This document shows positions 60,348-64,000 of a stretch of 64,000 nucleotides of DNA, in pieces. The notes beneath the pieces were generated by a model. That model made no database searches. It was not told the origin of the DNA and saw only the letters and a list, made by a program, of their open reading frames with translations. The DNA is from CAJXSD01 sp964633145 (lineage in GTDB: Bacteria > Pseudomonadota > Alphaproteobacteria > Rhodobacterales > Rhodobacteraceae): the NCBI GenBank assembly GCA_964633145.1, contig CAZWFE010000002.1:44368-108367 (forward strand), in the 5' to 3' direction. Made by a program: the position numbers and the translations under genes. Every line of letters begins with the position of its first letter. The first letter of the stretch is position 1.

Positions 60348-61630
60348 TGGCATTACCACAGGCTAAGATTGACGCAACAGATGCGCGTCTTGCGGGGTTG
60401 GATCTGCCAACGGCAGGTTGGTCTGCCGACATCCGCGCAGATGCTTTGACACGCGTGCGTGCCATGGGATTGCCTGGGCGCCGCGATGAATACTGGAAAT
60501 ATACAAATCCAGAAACTTTGATCAATGCTGATGCACCAAATGCAGCTGTCTTTGATGCCCAAGAATCCCCCATGTTTGATGGTGTTGATCGGATAAAAAT
60601 CGTGTTTGTTGACGGTGTTTTTGACGCACAACGATCCGATGATTTGTCGGGTGAAAACCTTTCAATTGAACGGTTGGCGGATGTCGCCGATTTGGATCTG
60701 CATTGGGCCAAAGATGCCTACGGCGTTCTAGAAGCCAAGGGCCAAGACCCAGTTCAACGACCTTTGGCAACGCTCAACACGGCCTTTGCCAACGATGGCT
60801 TGTTGATCCATGTCACGGGGCAGGTCGATAAGCCCGTCAATCTGATCTATGAACACAAAGATGCGTCATCGGATGCGATGCTGCACCATGTCGTCAAACT
60901 GGATGCAGGCGCGTCGCTGACCTTGTTGGAAAATGGCCCCGCTGCCGCACGTTTCAACAAAGTCCTAGAGGCATTTGTTGCACCCAACGCGACGTTCAAC
61001 CACATTCGGACCCAAGGTCGCGATCATGAACGTCGGGCCGTGACACATATCTTTGCTGAAATTGGCGCAGAAAGCGTGTTCAAAACATTTACCCTGACCG
61101 CCAATGGTGTGCTGACGCGCAATGAATGTATTGTGTGGCTACAGGGCGACGAAGGTGTGGCCCACATTGCGGGGGCCTGTGTCGGGGATGGTGATTTCCA
61201 TCACGATGATACAGTTTTTGTAACACATGATGCCGTAAACTGCGAAAGCCGTCAGGTGTTTAAGAAAGTATTGCGAAATGGCGCAACAGGCGTGTTTCAG
61301 GGCAAAATTTTGGTCAAACCTGATGCGCAGAAAACAGATGGGTATCAGATCAGCCAGTCATTGTTGCTAGACGATGACAGCCAGTTCTTGGCCAAGCCGG
61401 AATTGGAAATTTATGCGGATGATGTGGCCTGTTCGCACGGATCCACATCGGGTGCCATCGACGAAGAGGCGCTGTATTACCTGCGTTCGCGCGGCGTTCC
61501 TGTCGGCGAGGCAACAGATCTGCTGACCCTAGCGTTTTTGGGCGAAGCCGTTGATGAAATCGAAGATCGTGACCTGGCCGATATGGTCGTCGAACGGTTA
61601 CAGGGATGGCTGATCCGCCATAGACGCTGA
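60347..61630 (+). CDS. sufD: Fe-S cluster assembly protein SufD
   Basis: SufD pairs with SufB and SufC and is needed for iron entry to the complex. The 427 residues carry the family blocks GRRDEYWKYTNPE at the start, QRPLATLNTAFANDG, GKILVKPDAQKTDGYQ and ACSHGSTSGAIDEEALYYLRSRG with the conserved His. It overlaps sufC and the next gene (TGATG). Confidence 0.96.
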   Translation: MALPQAKIDATDARLAGLDLPTAGWSADIRADALTRVRAMGLPGRRDEYWKYTNPETLINADAPNAAVFDAQESPMFDGVDRIKIVFVDGVFDAQRSDDLSGENLSIERLADVADLDLHWAKDAYGVLEAKGQDPVQRPLATLNTAFANDGLLIHVTGQVDKPVNLIYEHKDASSDAMLHHVVKLDAGASLTLLENGPAAARFNKVLEAFVAPNATFNHIRTQGRDHERRAVTHIFAEIGAESVFKTFTLTANGVLTRNECIVWLQGDEGVAHIAGACVGDGDFHHDDTVFVTHDAVNCESRQVFKKVLRNGATGVFQGKILVKPDAQKTDGYQISQSLLLDDDSQFLAKPELEIYADDVACSHGSTSGAIDEEALYYLRSRGVPVGEATDLLTLAFLGEAVDEIEDRDLADMVVERLQGWLIRHRR

Positions 61631-62112
61631 TGCCGCTGATCCAGTCGATCACGCAAAGTTATCGCAATCCACAATTGGTGTTTCGCCAAATGTGGGTTGC
61701 AGGCGTTGTTGAAAGCAAAAGCTTGGCTTTGGTTATGGGGGCAAGTGCTGCTGGTTTTATTTCGGCTTTGCCTGAACTGGCCCGGCGTGCGCATCTGGAA
61801 TCGTTGGATCTTCAGCAATTGATGGGTGGTGCGTTGCTTGGATGGATATTCATGGCACCATTGATGTTTTATTGCTTGGCCTTGGTTTTATATTGGATCC
61901 TAGGCCTTTTTTTGAAAACAATCACAGCGGCGCAAATGCGCGTTATTGTTTTTTGGTCATTGGTTGTTGCCGTTCCTGTGTTATTGCTGCATGGATTGGT
62001 CGCTGGGTTTATCGGACCAAGTGTGCAAAAACAAATAATTGGCGTCGTCTGGATCGCGGTCGTTTTGCGAACCTTTGTAGCTGGCGTTCGTTCGACCACA
62101 GGAAACATTTGA
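61630..62112 (+). CDS. YIP1-family membrane protein, first copy
   Basis: This 160-residue integral membrane protein has four or five hydrophobic segments (SLALVMGASAAGFISALP, LGWIFMAPLMFYCLALVLYWILGLF, IVFWSLVVAVPVLLLHGL, IIGVVWIAVVLRTFV). The layout matches YIP1/DUF1282-type proteins, which are of unknown function in bacteria. It begins within the sufD stop and ends one base before a second similar gene, showing tandem arrangement. Its place in the suf operon is the only functional clue. Confidence 0.72.
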   Translation: MPLIQSITQSYRNPQLVFRQMWVAGVVESKSLALVMGASAAGFISALPELARRAHLESLDLQQLMGGALLGWIFMAPLMFYCLALVLYWILGLFLKTITAAQMRVIVFWSLVVAVPVLLLHGLVAGFIGPSVQKQIIGVVWIAVVLRTFVAGVRSTTGNI

Positions 62113-62113
62113 T

Positions 62114-62680
62114 ATGATGGATTTGATCATCAACCTTACCAAGTTGTCCTTTACTGCCCCACGCCGGGCCGCAGAACGCTTGCTTGCCTTATCACTTGAT
62201 CGACGCACGATTTTTGGTTTCTTTTTGATCGCTGTCTGCCTAAGCGTTGTTGCGATTTACCTGAGTGGTGGGCCAACATCGGGCGATTTGGAACAAGACT
62301 TGCCAATGATGGCATCGCCGATCCGTTTGGCGATTATGATCCTTGCGGTGACGGTGTTATCGGCGATCGGTATTCAAACAGCGGGGCGTTTTGTCGGTGG
62401 TCAGGCCGATTTTGATCGAATTATGGTGGTCATGGCATGGCAGCAATGGTTGCAATTTTTGATGCAATGCGTTTTGGGCATCTTTGTGGTTATCGCAATG
62501 CCCATTGCCGTGGTTTTGCAATTCGCAGTGTTGTGGTTTTCTTTTTGGATATTTTTCAACATGATACGGGTTGCGCATGGGTTTGATGGCATACTGAAAT
62601 CAATCTTTGCCGTGTTGGTCGGATCATTCTTGGCGATTTTGGCCTTGGGTTTTGTGACCATGATATTTGTGGGGGCTTAA
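62114..62680 (+). CDS. YIP1-family membrane protein, second copy
   Basis: This is a 188-residue integral membrane protein with about five hydrophobic segments (IFGFFLIAVCLSVVAIYLSG, LAIMILAVTVLSAIGIQTAG, CVLGIFVVIAMPIAVVLQFAVLWFSFWIFF, SIFAVLVGSFLAILALGFVTMIFVGA). The N-terminus has a basic helix (RRAAERLLALSLDRR). It resembles its neighbour in layout but not closely in sequence. It ends two bases before sufS. Role unknown; membrane recruitment of cluster assembly is a speculation. Confidence 0.7.
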   Translation: MMDLIINLTKLSFTAPRRAAERLLALSLDRRTIFGFFLIAVCLSVVAIYLSGGPTSGDLEQDLPMMASPIRLAIMILAVTVLSAIGIQTAGRFVGGQADFDRIMVVMAWQQWLQFLMQCVLGIFVVIAMPIAVVLQFAVLWFSFWIFFNMIRVAHGFDGILKSIFAVLVGSFLAILALGFVTMIFVGA

Positions 62681-62682
62681 TC

Positions 62683-63903
62683 ATGTTTGATGTGGAAAAA
62701 ATTCGTGCAGATTTTCCAATTCTGTCACGTCAGGTCAATGGCAAGCCGCTGGTTTACCTAGACAATGGTGCATCTGCACAAAAACCGCAGGTCGTGATCG
62801 ACGCCATTACACAAGCCTATTCACACGAATATTCAAATGTGCATCGCGGATTGCATTTTTTATCCAATCTTGCGACTGAAAAATATGAATCCGTGCGCGG
62901 TGTTGTTGCACGTTTCCTAGGGGTCGTGAGTGAGGATGATATTGTCCTAAACACTGGCTCAACGATGGGGATCAATACCATTGCGTATGGATGGGCCATG
63001 CCGAATTTGCAGGCCGGTGATGAAATCATTTTATCCGTTATGGAACATCACGCCAATATCGTGCCGTGGCATTTTCTGCGCGAACGTCAGGGCGTGGTGA
63101 TCAAATGGGTCGATATTGATGAAACTGGACATCTAGACCCGCAGGCCGTGATTGATGCGATTGGCCCCAAAACCAAACTGATCGCGATTACCCATATGTC
63201 CAATGTTCTGGGCAGCCGTGTGGATGTGAAATCCATCTGTAACGCTGCACGCGAACGCGGGGTGGCTGTGTTGGTGGACGGATCGCAAGCGGCCGTGCAC
63301 GGGCCCGTGAATGTGCGCGATCTAGGGTGTGATTTCTATGCGATCACGGGGCATAAACTGTATGGTCCATCTGGATCGGGGGCAATCTACATCCATCCCG
63401 ACCGACAGACTGAAATGATCCCCTTTATCGGGGGTGGCGATATGATTAAAGAGGTCCACAAAGATCAGATCGTTTACAATGACGCCCCCATGATGTTCGA
63501 AGCGGGTACGCCTGGCATCGTGCAAACCATCGGCTTGGGCGTTGCACTGGAATATATGATGCAGATCGGTATGGAAAACATTGCCGCCCATGAAAACAGC
63601 CTGCGCGACTATACGATTGAAAAATTGCGTGGCCTGAATTTTGTCAATGTCCAAGGCACTGCAGCCAACAAAGGGGCGATCTTTAGCTTTACCCTTGATG
63701 GGGCAGGGCATGCCCACGATATTTCCACAATTTTGGACAAACGTGGTGTGGCCGTGCGTGCAGGGCAGCATTGTACAGGCCCCTTGATGGATCATCTTGG
63801 GCTAACGGCAACCTGTCGTGCGTCAATGGGCATGTACAATACGCAGGCGGACATCGATACATTTATCGACGCGCTGCATTTGGCCCATGAACTTTTGGGC
63901 TAG
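62683..63903 (+). CDS. sufS: Cysteine desulfurase SufS
   Basis: SufS takes sulfur from cysteine and passes it through a carrier (SufE or SufU type) to SufB. The 406 residues have the group II signature RAGQHCTGPLMDHLG with the catalytic cysteine and the PLP lysine in FYAITGHKLYGPSG, plus the N-terminal YLDNGASAQKPQ. It is the last suf gene. No sufE or sufU is seen here; it must lie elsewhere. Confidence 0.97.
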   Translation: MFDVEKIRADFPILSRQVNGKPLVYLDNGASAQKPQVVIDAITQAYSHEYSNVHRGLHFLSNLATEKYESVRGVVARFLGVVSEDDIVLNTGSTMGINTIAYGWAMPNLQAGDEIILSVMEHHANIVPWHFLRERQGVVIKWVDIDETGHLDPQAVIDAIGPKTKLIAITHMSNVLGSRVDVKSICNAARERGVAVLVDGSQAAVHGPVNVRDLGCDFYAITGHKLYGPSGSGAIYIHPDRQTEMIPFIGGGDMIKEVHKDQIVYNDAPMMFEAGTPGIVQTIGLGVALEYMMQIGMENIAAHENSLRDYTIEKLRGLNFVNVQGTAANKGAIFSFTLDGAGHAHDISTILDKRGVAVRAGQHCTGPLMDHLGLTATCRASMGMYNTQADIDTFIDALHLAHELLG

Positions 63904-63920
63904 TTTTCCACGATTTCTGA

Positions 63921-63949
63921 TTGCGACTGTTCTGCGATCAGGCTATAGA
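63921..63949 (+). promoter_or_regulatory. Promoter of the tRNA-Arg gene
   Basis: TTGCGA (63921-63926), a 17-base spacer and TATAGA (63944-63949) lie just before the tRNA, whose mature 5' end is nine bases after the -10. This fits a short tRNA leader. Confidence 0.7.
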
Positions 63950-63958
63950 AACGCATAG

Positions 63959-64000
63959 GCACCCATAGCTCAGCTGGATAGAGCGCTGCCCTCCGAAGGC
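63959..64000 (+). tRNA. tRNA-Arg (anticodon CCG), cut by the window end
   Basis: The sequence begins with acceptor strand GCACCCA, then TA, a D-arm (GCTC with GAGC) and an anticodon stem CTGCC whose loop CTCCGAA carries anticodon CCG, reading codon CGG. The 3' half lies beyond the window, so the acceptor pairing and T-arm cannot be checked. Confidence 0.9.

Noticed and set aside
1..64000. CRISPR array, prophage, transposon, integrase or toxin-antitoxin
   Set aside because: No repeat-spacer periodicity, transposase, integrase or toxin-antitoxin pair was seen; composition and gene spacing are uniform throughout.

Overview
The window is a gene-dense, mostly housekeeping stretch of an alphaproteobacterial chromosome, most likely from a marine Rhodobacterales (Roseobacter-group) bacterium with moderate GC content. 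The evidence is the gene content and local order: rplU-rpmA-GNAT-obgE-proB-proA, olsB-olsA, chpT next to a DUF3553 gene, an iscR-suf operon with a cysteine-poor IscR, a GTTC-N7-GTTC SOS box before uvrA, and an Irr-type iron box before iscR. No prophage, insertion sequence, CRISPR array or plasmid-type module was seen. The genus is inference; no 16S gene is present.

Layout. 1-3175: a small unknown gene, then ilvI-ilvH (acetolactate synthase) read leftward behind a complete transcription attenuator with its own leader peptide. 3360-5500: rpsF-rpsR-rplI leftward, a 516-base gap with an unexplained inverted repeat, then a bactofilin gene. 5515-9360: Mrp/ApbC, a DUF1330 protein, and a divergent pair of peptidoglycan genes (MepK-like endopeptidase and LdtD-like L,D-transpeptidase). 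9392-14191: lpxD, an acyl carrier protein and a ketoacyl synthase in one operon, an MFS transporter, and glucokinase convergent to it. 14323-17622: SOS-controlled uvrA and a small DUF2892 membrane protein. 17689-24217: a five-gene liv-type ABC transporter (K-G-F-H-M) and a GlxA-type AraC regulator.

24378-30769: class II DAHP synthase, glutamyl-Q tRNA(Asp) synthetase, trmFO, an ABC exporter and a secreted DUF2059 protein. 30844-38009: rplU-rpmA, a cluster of acetyltransferases around a LysE-type exporter, then obgE-proB-proA. 38006-41118: chpT and a DUF3553 gene back to back, the ornithine-lipid operon olsB-olsA, and a degenerate ThiE homologue. 41251-48442: trmJ, ctaA, an M32 carboxypeptidase, a LysR regulator and gyrA. 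48642-55360: a SYLF lipoprotein, hemB, a small membrane protein, mfd, an unknown lipoprotein, a small unknown gene and an alpha/beta hydrolase. 56049-63903: the iron-sulfur assembly operon iscR-NifS-like desulfurase-sufB-ybjQ-sufC-sufD-yip1-yip1-sufS. The window ends inside a tRNA-Arg(CCG) gene.

The clearest regulatory signals are the ilv attenuator, the Irr-like box overlapping the iscR promoter, the uvrA SOS box, and several factor-independent terminators. I found no convincing wholly new system. The best candidates for something undescribed are the 83-base inverted-repeat element at 4909-4991, the GNAT/LysE cluster at 31691-34402, the lpxD-linked acyl carrier protein/ketoacyl synthase pair, and the insertion of a YbjQ gene and two YIP1-type membrane genes into the suf operon.
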